Shown here: positions 53,367-61,661 of the stretch, piece by piece
Layout: each line of letters starts with the position of its first letter
Position numbering within the stretch: position 1 is the first letter of the stretch
Origin: Pedobacter planticolens
GTDB taxonomy: Bacteria > Bacteroidota > Bacteroidia > Sphingobacteriales > Sphingobacteriaceae
Assembly: GCF_014172375.1 (NCBI RefSeq)
Contig: NZ_WNXD01000001.1
Coordinates: 124,001 to 188,000, forward strand
DNA: 64,000 nt
Direction: 5' to 3'
Program-made: the position numbers and the translations under genes
Notes under the pieces: generated by a model
Told to the model about the DNA's origin: nothing
The model's database searches: none
What the model saw: the letters and a program-made list of their open reading frames with translations, nothing else

Positions 53367-54293
53367 ATGCCCATGACAACAGAAGCTACGAAACCGCGAT
53401 ATGAATTTTCACAGAATACTAAGGACAAGATCAAGATGGCTGCTGCATTCATCTGCGCAAACCCGGACTGCCACTTGGTAACAATCGGGCCATCCGGATC
53501 CGATGAAAACCGGATCCAATACAACGGCAAGGTATCCCACATCTTGCCCGCTTCGGTAGGCGGACCGCGTGATCGTGAAAAGGTAACGCCGGAGGAACGC
53601 ATGGCGATCGAAAATGCCATTTTCCTGTGCAGCAGCTGCGGAGACCTGATCGATAAGAACAACGGCATCGACTATCCGGAATCACTTCTGAAAAAATGGA
53701 AGGAGGACCACCACCAGTGGACCAAATCAAACCTCAACAAACCCTACAACGGCAAACAGACAATCAACATCGGAGCAATTCTGAACAATTCTCCCGTAGC
53801 CGTGCAGAACATCTACACTGGACAGGTTCCCGAAGACAAAGAAATCGCGCATGACCTAGAAATCTTCAAAAAGCTGGAAGAAATTGCCGACGAACCCCTG
53901 TTGATGCTCATCTGGAATTCACTAAAGGACTATTTCAGGCTGATGAGCAGCCAGCAGCATAAGCTCGACGATGTCAGGGATTTTTTTGAGCTTTCCAAAA
54001 ATGATTTTTTGAACGATAACATTCAGCAGGCCGCATTAAACTATAAGGCCAGCCTTGAAAAACTGGATGTCATCCTAAGTTACGATTTCGACAAATATCC
54101 AGCCAATCAGGGAACAAGGGATTATCGACTGGAACTACTGCCCTACAGTATCCATTATACTGGAAGGGAGCTCAATGCCACCGATCATGCCAAATTTGAA
54201 AAAGGAGCAGAAAAGATGAGGACCATTATGCCGGAACTAATCGACAATTACCGGAAGTTCAGGCTCGAAATCAAAAGAGCATTGGCCTATTGA
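53367..54293 (+). CDS. HNH-like nuclease protein downstream of Gabija
   Basis: The 308-residue protein has an N-terminal HNH-type zinc module: CANPDCHLVTIG (about residue 30), SHILPASVGGPRDREK (about 58) and IFLCSSCGDLIDKNNG (about 91). A helical region follows (about residues 150-300). HNH plus a helical partner domain is common in restriction and phage-defence proteins. It follows the other HNH gene by 34 bp with the same codon style. The four genes form one apparent operon with gajA and gajB. Its catalytic His sits in the SHILP segment, so it may be active. Confidence 0.75.
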   Translation: MPMTTEATKPRYEFSQNTKDKIKMAAAFICANPDCHLVTIGPSGSDENRIQYNGKVSHILPASVGGPRDREKVTPEERMAIENAIFLCSSCGDLIDKNNGIDYPESLLKKWKEDHHQWTKSNLNKPYNGKQTINIGAILNNSPVAVQNIYTGQVPEDKEIAHDLEIFKKLEEIADEPLLMLIWNSLKDYFRLMSSQQHKLDDVRDFFELSKNDFLNDNIQQAALNYKASLEKLDVILSYDFDKYPANQGTRDYRLELLPYSIHYTGRELNATDHAKFEKGAEKMRTIMPELIDNYRKFRLEIKRALAY

Positions 54294-54408
54294 TCCCAAT
54301 TCCTATCATAAAGACCCCATTGCCAAATGTGCAAGGGTGATCGCTATAATTTGATCATCGATCATATCCTTAACATTGATGTCTTATAAATTTCGCTCAG
54401 ATGTATAA

Positions 54409-54451
54409 TCTCCACTAGGGATGTTTTATTTTGGAACGTCTCTAGTGGGGA
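54409..54451. repeat. Imperfect inverted repeat
   Basis: TCTCCACTAGGGA (54409-54421) and TCTCTAGTGGGGA (54439-54451) match in inverted orientation at 11 of 13 positions, including a perfect CCACTAG/CTAGTGG core. The spacer is 17 bp. It could be a recombination site, an element end or an operator. Confidence 0.5.
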
Positions 54452-54564
54452 CATTGAATGCATCCATAGTGTACATTTCTTGAGAAATAAGGATTATACA
54501 ACACCCGCCAATTTCTTCAAATCATACATAAAATATTTTGAGAATTGTTCAGTTAAGACCACTT

Positions 54565-54603
54565 AAACACATAATAGATTGATCATCAAATTGTTATGTG
54601 TTT
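54565..54603 (+). terminator. Terminator-like hairpin with long loop
   Basis: AAACACATAA (54565-54574) and TTATGTGTTT (54594-54603) are perfect 10-bp arms. The right arm runs into further T residues. The 19-base loop is long, but the T-run supports termination of a plus-strand transcript. Confidence 0.6.
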
Positions 54604-54747
54604 TTTTTTGTTTAATGTTGTGGCTGAGTCATGACTTTTTCTAACTGAAATGGCCTTTTATTCTATCTGTGACTGCGAAAATCATAATGTTGTGGAGAAT
54701 ATTGCATTTCGCTCATTATAGATTAATGGATTGAACAGTAATGTTAA

Positions 54748-54957
54748 ACCTTCATCTCAACATTTAAATCAGCCGAAACTCAGCCTCCCTCATATTTTGT
54801 CAAAAATAATTTGGATGCTAATAATTATACCATTCACCAGTATCGCGTAAAGGTAGAGTTCAGATGACTTGAATATGATGTATCAGCTTCAGCAAAATCG
54901 ATCGAAGATAGTCCACTTCCTAATGAATTTGGCAATGCGCTGAAAGAGGCTAAGTAG
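54748..54957 (+). pseudogene. Decayed ORF remnant
   Basis: After a TAA (54745-54747), one frame reads coding-like for 39 codons (segment PPSYFVKNNLDANNYTIHQY), meets a TGA at 54865-54867, then continues LEYDVSASAKSIEDSPLPNE for 29 codons to a TAG. There is no start codon at the left. A TGG-to-TGA change in a lost gene is the simple explanation. The family was not recognised. Confidence 0.3.
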
Positions 54958-55111
54958 ATGATTCTAATGAATTTTTTCATTAAATTTCCATTTTTTTTAA
55001 TGGTTTAACTTAATAGCTGCATTATTCTAAATCATTTTCGCCAATCCTTGAAATTCTCGTAAGGTCGTCGATTAGGTTTCTAGAAAAGTAAATAGGCTCG
55101 GGAGCAAATTG

Positions 55112-55137
55112 AAAGCCTTACAGTAATGTAAGGCTTT
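55112..55137 (+). terminator. Perfect Rho-independent terminator
   Basis: AAAGCCTTACA (55112-55122) and TGTAAGGCTTT (55127-55137) form a perfect 11-bp stem with a GTAA loop, followed by more T. No gene lies directly upstream, so it may end a short untranslated or degraded transcript. Confidence 0.75.
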
Positions 55138-55391
55138 TTTGTTCTAGTAGATTCTATGGTTTATTTATATATTCTGATAAATTATATTATCAACATTTTT
55201 TACAATAACATTTCGGCTCAACCTAAAAAAGAGAAGTTTTTTGTCAACTATTCATATAATCTTAATTCGTTCAGCCTTCCAAAAACCTCTTTCATCCATC
55301 AGTTTATGTTGTTCACCAATTTAATTACGATTAAAAAATCCTTTACCTAATTTCAAATCCAAAGAATTGCTATTTAAGCTAATTTGAAGAA

Positions 55392-55808
55392 ATGAAAAAG
55401 ATATTCAACCATAAATTTAAGGCTTATACCCTCACAGAAATTTTAGTCGTATTGGTCATCATTGGTATTTTGGTATTATTGGCACTTCCAAACCTGATGC
55501 CACTTATTACAAAGGCTAAAACAACCGAGGCTAAGCTACAATTAGAACATTTGGCCAAACTGGAACAGACCTATTTTTTTGAGCATTCCAAATATACAAC
55601 CGACCTCTCTGAACTGGGCTTTATCCAGGAAAAACTATCTTCTGACGGTAAGGACGGTAAGGCCAATTATAAGATTGAGGTAATAAGTGCCAATAACAAC
55701 ACATTTAATGCAAAAGCCACTGCCATAGCTGATTTTAATGGTAACGGGGTGTTCAATGTTTGGCAGATTGATCATGACAAAAATTTAAAGGAATTAACGG
55801 CAGATTAA
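55392..55808 (+). CDS. Type II secretion/type IV pilus-like major pseudopilin
   Basis: The 138-residue protein starts with a short basic leader and the pilin hydrophobic helix YTLTEILVVLVIIGILVLL, with Glu at position 5 after the expected cut. Residue -1 is Ala rather than the usual Gly. The globular part is short and contains FFEHSKYTTDLSELGF, as in GspG-type pseudopilins. It opens a compact operon of secretion genes; the next gene, a prepilin peptidase, starts 1 bp after its stop and would process it. Confidence 0.88.
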   Translation: MKKIFNHKFKAYTLTEILVVLVIIGILVLLALPNLMPLITKAKTTEAKLQLEHLAKLEQTYFFEHSKYTTDLSELGFIQEKLSSDGKDGKANYKIEVISANNNTFNAKATAIADFNGNGVFNVWQIDHDKNLKELTAD

Positions 55809-55809
55809 T

Positions 55810-56337
55810 ATGGACCTGCTTTTAACCTTTACGCTTCTAGTAATGCTTTTTATCTTTATCCAAGATATTAAGTATAGGGCTGTTTATTGGTGGCTGTTTC
55901 CTCTTTTATTTATACTGCTTGCATTGCTGGGGGGTGGCTTGCACCAATTGTCAGAAACAACAGAAAAATTTATTTCTAATCTTGCTTTTCTTACATTACA
56001 ACTGTTCTTATTAATGATCTATTTTGCCATTAGGCACAAAAAAATTATAAATATAACCAAAGCCTATCTTGGCCTAGGTGATATCCTCTTTCTTCTGGTC
56101 ATTGGTATCTATCTTTCATTTCTCAACTTCGTGCTTTTTTATGTGGCTAGCCTCATGCTAATCATAATTTTTGAATTGATTAAAAGCAAGCTGTTAAGCT
56201 CTCGAAATAAAAAAATTCCGTTGGCAGGTTACCAAAGCCTATTCTTATGCGCTTACATTTTAGTCGACCAGTTCACAGTTCGCCTAAACTTAACCAATGA
56301 TTTATGGCTCTTGCCTTTTTTAAATAATATAGTCTAA
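55810..56337 (+). CDS. Prepilin peptidase-like membrane protein (A24)
   Basis: The 175-residue membrane protein has about six hydrophobic segments and the two aspartates of A24 aspartic peptidases: Asp in FIQDIKYRAV (about residue 20) and GxGD in YLGLGDILFLL (about 93). The N-terminal methylase domain of full-length PilD/GspO is missing, so it may only cleave and not methylate. It is placed directly after the pseudopilin gene and 1 bp before gspE. Confidence 0.8.
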   Translation: MDLLLTFTLLVMLFIFIQDIKYRAVYWWLFPLLFILLALLGGGLHQLSETTEKFISNLAFLTLQLFLLMIYFAIRHKKIINITKAYLGLGDILFLLVIGIYLSFLNFVLFYVASLMLIIIFELIKSKLLSSRNKKIPLAGYQSLFLCAYILVDQFTVRLNLTNDLWLLPFLNNIV

Positions 56338-56338
56338 T

Positions 56339-57766
56339 ATGGGAATAGAGCTTACTAGTGAACTGGTCCATGCATTGCCAAATGATTTGGTCATTAGCTA
56401 CAGGGTTATACCAAAGGCAATCAATAATGACATATATGAATTGTATTGTGATCAAAATATAGCCCAACATCTACTCGTTGATGAACTCACCATTATATTA
56501 GGTAAAAAAATATGTCTGGATGTAATCGATATTATAGAACTTGATCGCCTGCTTTCGACCTATTATTTTTTGGATAGCAAAAACGAGAAAAGCCACGAAC
56601 AAAAGGCACTAGCGGTTGGTGAGGACTTTTTAAATACACTTATTAATGAAGCGAAATCTTTAAAAAGTAGCGACATCCACATCGAAACCTATGAACAGAA
56701 ATGTAGGATTAGGATCAGAATAGATGGGATGATGGTTGAAAGATACCTGGTTGCCAAGAGTGATTATCCAGCGCTGATCAATAAGGTCAAAATTTTGGCC
56801 AATCTGGATATTGCCGAAAAACGCTTGCCTCAGGATGGGCGCATCCACCACCGCCAGAATAAAAACTCCGCTTTTGACATTAGGGTTTCTGTGCTGCCCA
56901 CACTACATGGAGAAAAAGTAGTTCTAAGATTGTTGAATAATAGTTCGGTAGGTGTTGAATTAGATGTACTCGGACTTTCACCAGCCGACTTAAATAATTA
57001 CCTACAGGGCGTAAAACAGCCAAATGGTATTATTTTGATTAGTGGTCCAACTGGCTCTGGCAAGACCACTACTTTATACGCAACTTTAAAGCTGCTCAAT
57101 AAGGCAACCCGCAATATCCTTACCATTGAAGATCCGATAGAATACACTTTGGAAGGAATTAACCAGGTGCAATTAAAGGAAAGCATTGGACTGAGCTTTG
57201 CTTCTGCTTTGCGCACCTTTCTCAGGCAAGATCCAGATGTGATTATGGTAGGTGAAATCCGTGACCCAGAAACTGCAAACATGGCAATTAGAGCAGCATT
57301 AACTGGCCACCTTGTACTTTCTACCATCCATACCAATTCTGCGTGGGGTACAGTCTCAAGGTTAATCGATATGGGAATTCCAAGTTTTTTGGTAGCCAAT
57401 ACACTCAATACTTCGGTAGCACAACGTCTATTGAGAATGCTTTGTCCGGCTTGTAAAGCGGAAACCTCCTTTGATGAAACTACTTACCCAAGTCAGTTTT
57501 CAGCGCCATTTAAAGTGGCCAAACAATTTGTGCCCAATGGCTGTGCACATTGCTTCCATACGGGCTATAAGGGTAGAAAAGCAGTTTACGAGGTGATTCC
57601 GATCGACCGAGAACTGGCCTACGCAATTAAACAGGGCAATATGGAAATTTCCGAACAGCTGAAAACAAAACATATCAGTACGCTCGGCGAAAATGCCTTC
57701 GAACTTTTTGCCAGTGGCGAAACATCGTTGGAAGAAGTGTTTCCTTTATTATTAAGTAACTCATGA
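56339..57766 (+). CDS. gspE: GspE/PilB-family secretion ATPase
   Basis: The 475-residue ATPase drives pseudopilus assembly. It has an N-terminal GspE domain, AKSLKSSDIHIETYEQ (about residue 112), Walker A ISGPTGSGKTT (about 235), the Asp box and Walker B VIMVGEIRDPETANMA (about 300), the His box GHLVLSTIHTNSA, and two Cys pairs for zinc (LCPACKAE, about 368; CAHCFHTGYKGRK, about 402). All key residues are present. The stop overlaps the secretin start by 4 bp (ATGA). Confidence 0.95.
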   Translation: MGIELTSELVHALPNDLVISYRVIPKAINNDIYELYCDQNIAQHLLVDELTIILGKKICLDVIDIIELDRLLSTYYFLDSKNEKSHEQKALAVGEDFLNTLINEAKSLKSSDIHIETYEQKCRIRIRIDGMMVERYLVAKSDYPALINKVKILANLDIAEKRLPQDGRIHHRQNKNSAFDIRVSVLPTLHGEKVVLRLLNNSSVGVELDVLGLSPADLNNYLQGVKQPNGIILISGPTGSGKTTTLYATLKLLNKATRNILTIEDPIEYTLEGINQVQLKESIGLSFASALRTFLRQDPDVIMVGEIRDPETANMAIRAALTGHLVLSTIHTNSAWGTVSRLIDMGIPSFLVANTLNTSVAQRLLRMLCPACKAETSFDETTYPSQFSAPFKVAKQFVPNGCAHCFHTGYKGRKAVYEVIPIDRELAYAIKQGNMEISEQLKTKHISTLGENAFELFASGETSLEEVFPLLLSNS

Positions 57767-59703
57767 AAATATACATCCGCTCTTCATTCTTGCTCCTCCT
57801 TTTGATTTTCGGCCTGATGTCGTTTGTATTTGGTCAGGCTAATCCTGCCGAACGTATCAAACAGATTGATGAACGGCTCAGAAATTTGGCAGTTACTGTT
57901 CCCGGCTTAGGGCAAAAGGTAGAACTGACCATGTCTGGTGCAAATGCACAGGAATTTTTGAGGGCATTGGCACAATCCAATAACCTCAACATCAATATCG
58001 ATCCATTGGTAAATTTTAAGGTATACAACAATTTTAGGAACGAAACTGCTGCCAATGTACTCCTATTTGTAGCCAAAGAATATAATCTAGATATCAACAT
58101 GATCGGCTCTATCATGTCAATTACCAAAGCGATCGAAACAAAAGCAATAATAGCAGTAAAAGAAATCAACGTAAAATATAATGCTGATCGAAATAGACTA
58201 GGTTTTGAACTCACCAATGATTCACTTAGTGCCGTTGCCCGAAAAATCTCCATGGTATCTGGCAAAAATGTGGTAGTACCTGTTTCATTGATGGGCAAAC
58301 GCGTAACTTCCTTTATTGCTGATGCCAATTTTGAAACTGCGTTGGAAAAATTGGCTTATGCCAATGAACTTAAATTGAATAAAACTAATGACGGAATCTA
58401 TATTTTTCAACCCTTGGCTGAGGGAGAAGAACTTTACATCAATAACGATAACAGCACTGCAGTCAAAAAGAATAATAAAATATTACCTAATGGTGGCACT
58501 GTAGCTGGAAATTACAACATCGCCGCAAAAAAAGATAATACTGGCAATAAGCTCATCAGCATCAACGCCGTAAATACACCAATTCTTGATCTTATTAAAT
58601 CGTCTTCGGTAGAAGCCAATGTCAACTACTTTATTTATTCTGATATCAAGGGCAGTATTACAACCAGACTTAATGACATTAGCTATGAAAATTTTTTATC
58701 TGCATTATTGCAGGGAACAGAATATACTTACAAGTATGAGGCTGGCACTTACCTGATCGGCGATCGAAAATTGGAAGGATTACGTTCACATCGAATTGTA
58801 AAACTCCAGTATCGCTCATTGGACACCATACAGATGATGATTCCCGTTGAATGGAAAAAAGGAGTTGAAATCAAGGAATTCCGTGAACAGAACACGCTCT
58901 TGTTGTCTGGTGCCGCACCACAGGTTAACGAAATTTCAAATTATATTGCACAGATCGACAAAGTTGTACCCATGATTCTGATTGAAGTTACACTGGTCGA
59001 TATCCGAAAGGGAAAAGTAGTGAAAACAGGGATTTCTGCAGGAATGTCTGATAGCGTAAAAACTGGTGGCTCAATTTTACCGGGACTCGATTATACCTTT
59101 GGTGCCAATTCAATTAACGATTTCCTTTCTCGTTTAGGCAGCAATAACTCGATTAATTTAGGTAAGGTAGCACCAAATTTCTATGTGAAGCTGAGTGCGC
59201 TGGAAAACAATAACAATGTAGAAATCAGATCGGTTCCCAAACTCTCTACCTTAAATGGACATACCGCTAATCTAAGTATTGGTAGTTCAAGATTTTACAG
59301 TACACAAACCCAAAATGTAATTCCTTCACTCAACGCACAAACTGTAATAACACAACAATTTACCGAAGTAAATGCCAATCTGGAAATAGAGATCAGACCA
59401 ATTGTTTCGGGCGATGACCAGGTTACGCTAAATATTAAAGTCAATATTTCCGATTTTATTGGCAATCCACCGCTCAATGTACCACCGCCGAAATCAACAA
59501 GTAAGTTTCAGTCTATTATAAGGGCAAGGAATGAAGATATGATTGTATTGGGTGGGCTGGAACGTACCGAAAGTTCAGAAGCGGGCTCTGGCATACCGCT
59601 TTTGTCTCGTATTCCCATACTAAAATGGCTGTTCAGTAGCAGGGAAAAGGCAAACAATAAAGTGGTTACCCTCGTGTTTATCAAACCCATTGTAATGTAT
59701 TAA
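57763..59703 (+). CDS. gspD: Secretin GspD/PilQ-like outer-membrane channel
   Basis: The 646-residue protein has a signal peptide (IYIRSSFLLLLLIFGLMSF, cut near VFGQ), N-domains (a STN/N0-like part from about residue 60 and N1 repeats), and the C-terminal secretin domain ending with DMIVLGGLERTESS and GSGIPLLSRIPILKWLFSS, the family signature. It should form the multimeric outer-membrane gate. It overlaps gspE by 4 bp. No pilotin gene is seen next to it. Confidence 0.93.
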   Translation: MKIYIRSSFLLLLLIFGLMSFVFGQANPAERIKQIDERLRNLAVTVPGLGQKVELTMSGANAQEFLRALAQSNNLNINIDPLVNFKVYNNFRNETAANVLLFVAKEYNLDINMIGSIMSITKAIETKAIIAVKEINVKYNADRNRLGFELTNDSLSAVARKISMVSGKNVVVPVSLMGKRVTSFIADANFETALEKLAYANELKLNKTNDGIYIFQPLAEGEELYINNDNSTAVKKNNKILPNGGTVAGNYNIAAKKDNTGNKLISINAVNTPILDLIKSSSVEANVNYFIYSDIKGSITTRLNDISYENFLSALLQGTEYTYKYEAGTYLIGDRKLEGLRSHRIVKLQYRSLDTIQMMIPVEWKKGVEIKEFREQNTLLLSGAAPQVNEISNYIAQIDKVVPMILIEVTLVDIRKGKVVKTGISAGMSDSVKTGGSILPGLDYTFGANSINDFLSRLGSNNSINLGKVAPNFYVKLSALENNNNVEIRSVPKLSTLNGHTANLSIGSSRFYSTQTQNVIPSLNAQTVITQQFTEVNANLEIEIRPIVSGDDQVTLNIKVNISDFIGNPPLNVPPPKSTSKFQSIIRARNEDMIVLGGLERTESSEAGSGIPLLSRIPILKWLFSSREKANNKVVTLVFIKPIVMY

Positions 59704-59704
59704 T

Positions 59705-60895
59705 ATGGTATTTGGCACTGGATTGAAGGAATGTTTAGGTGTTGAACTTAAGGTGCTGGTAGATGATAGCTACAGCTGCCGCTACCTGCAGGTTTCATTA
59801 ATTAAAAATAATCTTGAACTCGGAAAGGAATTTAGCCTTGAGGGAGGGATCAAGACTATACTAGAAGCATTGCCAAAAACAATTCCAATTGCATTGGTAA
59901 TGACTGGGGCAGGTATTTTGCTTAAAAAGAGTACCATTGATAACGGAGACGAACATGAACAGCTTTTATTCAAAAGGGCATTTCCAAGTTTAGAAAGAGA
60001 TGAGTTTTATAATCAAATTTTGGTGCAGGGAGATATCTGTCATCTATCTATTAGCAGAACACTTTGGATTGATGAGTTGTTGCTGCGGTTTGAGCGTGCG
60101 GAACTAAATGTATTACAAGTTAGTATTGGGCCTTTGGTTGCTACGCAAGTATTTGGCCAACTCAATCGATATGGGAATGAAATTTTGTTTGATCGGCATC
60201 ATTTTACCATCAATGAACAAAAAGACCTTATTAGTTATCAGGTTAACTCTGGAAGTGAAGATATCCACGAGCTAAAGATTGAAGGACATATTATTTCCGC
60301 AAAAAGCATATTAGCCTACGCTGCTGCTTTTCAATTTTTGCTGCATGAAAAAATCAGATCAATAACTGCAAATGTTGCCAGCGTCCATAATGCGCTTGAT
60401 AAATATTCAGCTCATCAGCATATTAGGCGATACGGACTATTGACGCTATTTTCAAGTTTTGGCCTGTTGCTGGTGAGTTTTATCCTCTTCTTTTATTATA
60501 ACCAGCAGAACGCCGTTTTATTACAACAAGTGGGTGCAAAAGCCAACAGTTTAAGCGATGTAGAAATGCTCACAGCAACAATTGCCAGAAGTGAGCAACA
60601 ATTAAAACAGTTGCGATGGAATGGAGGTTATGCTCCAGCTAACCTGATAGATGAAATGGTGATAGACCTGCCCAAGCAGTTGCAATTAAAAACGATAGAG
60701 ATCAAAGCTTTGCAACAAGAAAATAGCCTAACGAATCAGATTAGGGTTACAGGTTCAACCAACGATCTGCAAGCCATGAACAATTGGATGTTCCTGCTCA
60801 AACAGCATGCCTGGGTTAAAGAGGTTAAACTCATCAATTACGAGTTGCCCGCGGATGAAAAAGACCATCAGTTTAACCTATCAATCAGTTATTAA
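59705..60895 (+). CDS. PilM/PilN (GspL)-like assembly platform protein
   Basis: The 396-residue protein appears to be a fusion-like version of the inner-membrane platform. About 230 N-terminal residues form a cytoplasmic actin-like (PilM/GspL) domain. A transmembrane helix follows (about 240-263, LTLFSSFGLLLVSFILFFYY), then a PilN-type periplasmic part with a coiled coil (SDVEMLTATIARSEQQLKQL) and IRVTGSTNDLQAMNNWMFLL. It starts 1 bp after the secretin stop. Assignment rests on domain order and position rather than strong motifs. Confidence 0.7.
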   Translation: MVFGTGLKECLGVELKVLVDDSYSCRYLQVSLIKNNLELGKEFSLEGGIKTILEALPKTIPIALVMTGAGILLKKSTIDNGDEHEQLLFKRAFPSLERDEFYNQILVQGDICHLSISRTLWIDELLLRFERAELNVLQVSIGPLVATQVFGQLNRYGNEILFDRHHFTINEQKDLISYQVNSGSEDIHELKIEGHIISAKSILAYAAAFQFLLHEKIRSITANVASVHNALDKYSAHQHIRRYGLLTLFSSFGLLLVSFILFFYYNQQNAVLLQQVGAKANSLSDVEMLTATIARSEQQLKQLRWNGGYAPANLIDEMVIDLPKQLQLKTIEIKALQQENSLTNQIRVTGSTNDLQAMNNWMFLLKQHAWVKEVKLINYELPADEKDHQFNLSISY

Positions 60896-60897
60896 CT

Positions 60898-61431
60898 ATG
60901 ATAAAAGAAGTGATTTTTAAACACCAGAAAGCCGCCACACTTATTATCATTGCTGCATTGATTTATTTTTGCTACCAGTTTTCGTTTAAAAAAACAATAG
61001 CTGCAATGCTATTGCATCAAAAGCTGAGCAAGGAAGTAAATGCACAAGACACTGGAGTACAATCTACACTCTCTATAATGGAGCAAAAGCAAATTGCCTA
61101 TACAAAAATCATAAAAAGCTATGTAGTAAAAAAAAGTAGCCGAGAAAATACAATGTGGCAAACTATTTCAGGTTTGGCCTTGCAACATCAAGTATCCATC
61201 TCTTTTCAGCCACCAAAATTAGAAACGGACACTAGTTTGTCAAAGAGCCAATTTAATCAAGAATACCACTTCAATAGTAGCTATTCCAATCTGATCAGGT
61301 TGTTGGATACATTACACCATGTACAACAGATTGGTAAGGTGACAAGGGTTAAGATTTTTAAAGATCATAGAGATACTGAGAGCAATGATGGGCTAATTAT
61401 GGAACTCGGTTTTGTAGGTCTAGAAAAATAG
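60898..61431 (+). CDS. PilO/GspM-like membrane protein
   Basis: The 177-residue protein has one N-terminal transmembrane helix (AATLIIIAALIYFCYQF), a periplasmic coiled coil, and a ferredoxin-like end (SSYSNLIRLLDTLHHVQ ... LIMELGFVGLEK). Size, topology and position after the PilN-like gene match PilO/GspM. It is the last gene of the tight secretion operon. A GspF inner-membrane platform protein was not found in the window. Confidence 0.65.
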   Translation: MIKEVIFKHQKAATLIIIAALIYFCYQFSFKKTIAAMLLHQKLSKEVNAQDTGVQSTLSIMEQKQIAYTKIIKSYVVKKSSRENTMWQTISGLALQHQVSISFQPPKLETDTSLSKSQFNQEYHFNSSYSNLIRLLDTLHHVQQIGKVTRVKIFKDHRDTESNDGLIMELGFVGLEK

Positions 61432-61661
61432 TCTGATAGCGTAACTCATTTAAAGCACCAAAATAGCAGTTGAACTGAGCCAAAATCAGCAAATTTTCCC
61501 ATTCGCAGTCTTCGTCTTTTACCTTTCAAAAAACCATTCATCCTTTATTTTCTATCGTTCAGCCTTTGGTAGCTGTTGTAGGCAAAAATACTTCATTTTG
61601 GTGTAAGGCAATCGTATGTTGCGTTATCAAAATAGTTTTTTACCATCTATTCGCAATCAAA

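Larger units (their letters stand above)
54294..55391. other. Gene-poor region (1.1 kb)
   Basis: No complete gene is visible. The stretch holds an imperfect inverted repeat (54409-54451), a terminator-like hairpin (54565-54603), a decayed ORF (54748-54957), and a perfect terminator (55112-55137). A 64-residue ORF at 55156-55350 is low in complexity and was not accepted. The change from defence cargo to a chromosomal-looking secretion operon makes this a candidate for the right side of the mobile element, but no att sequence was found. Confidence 0.5.

Noticed and set aside
55020..55140. Possible tRNA 3' end or attachment site before the terminator at 55112
   Set aside because: No cloverleaf could be drawn and no matching direct repeat was seen at the left side of the cargo.
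55156..55350. 64-residue ORF before the pseudopilin gene
   Set aside because: It is very AT-rich, low in complexity (Ile, Asn, Phe, Tyr), lacks a recognisable domain and runs into what is probably the operon leader.
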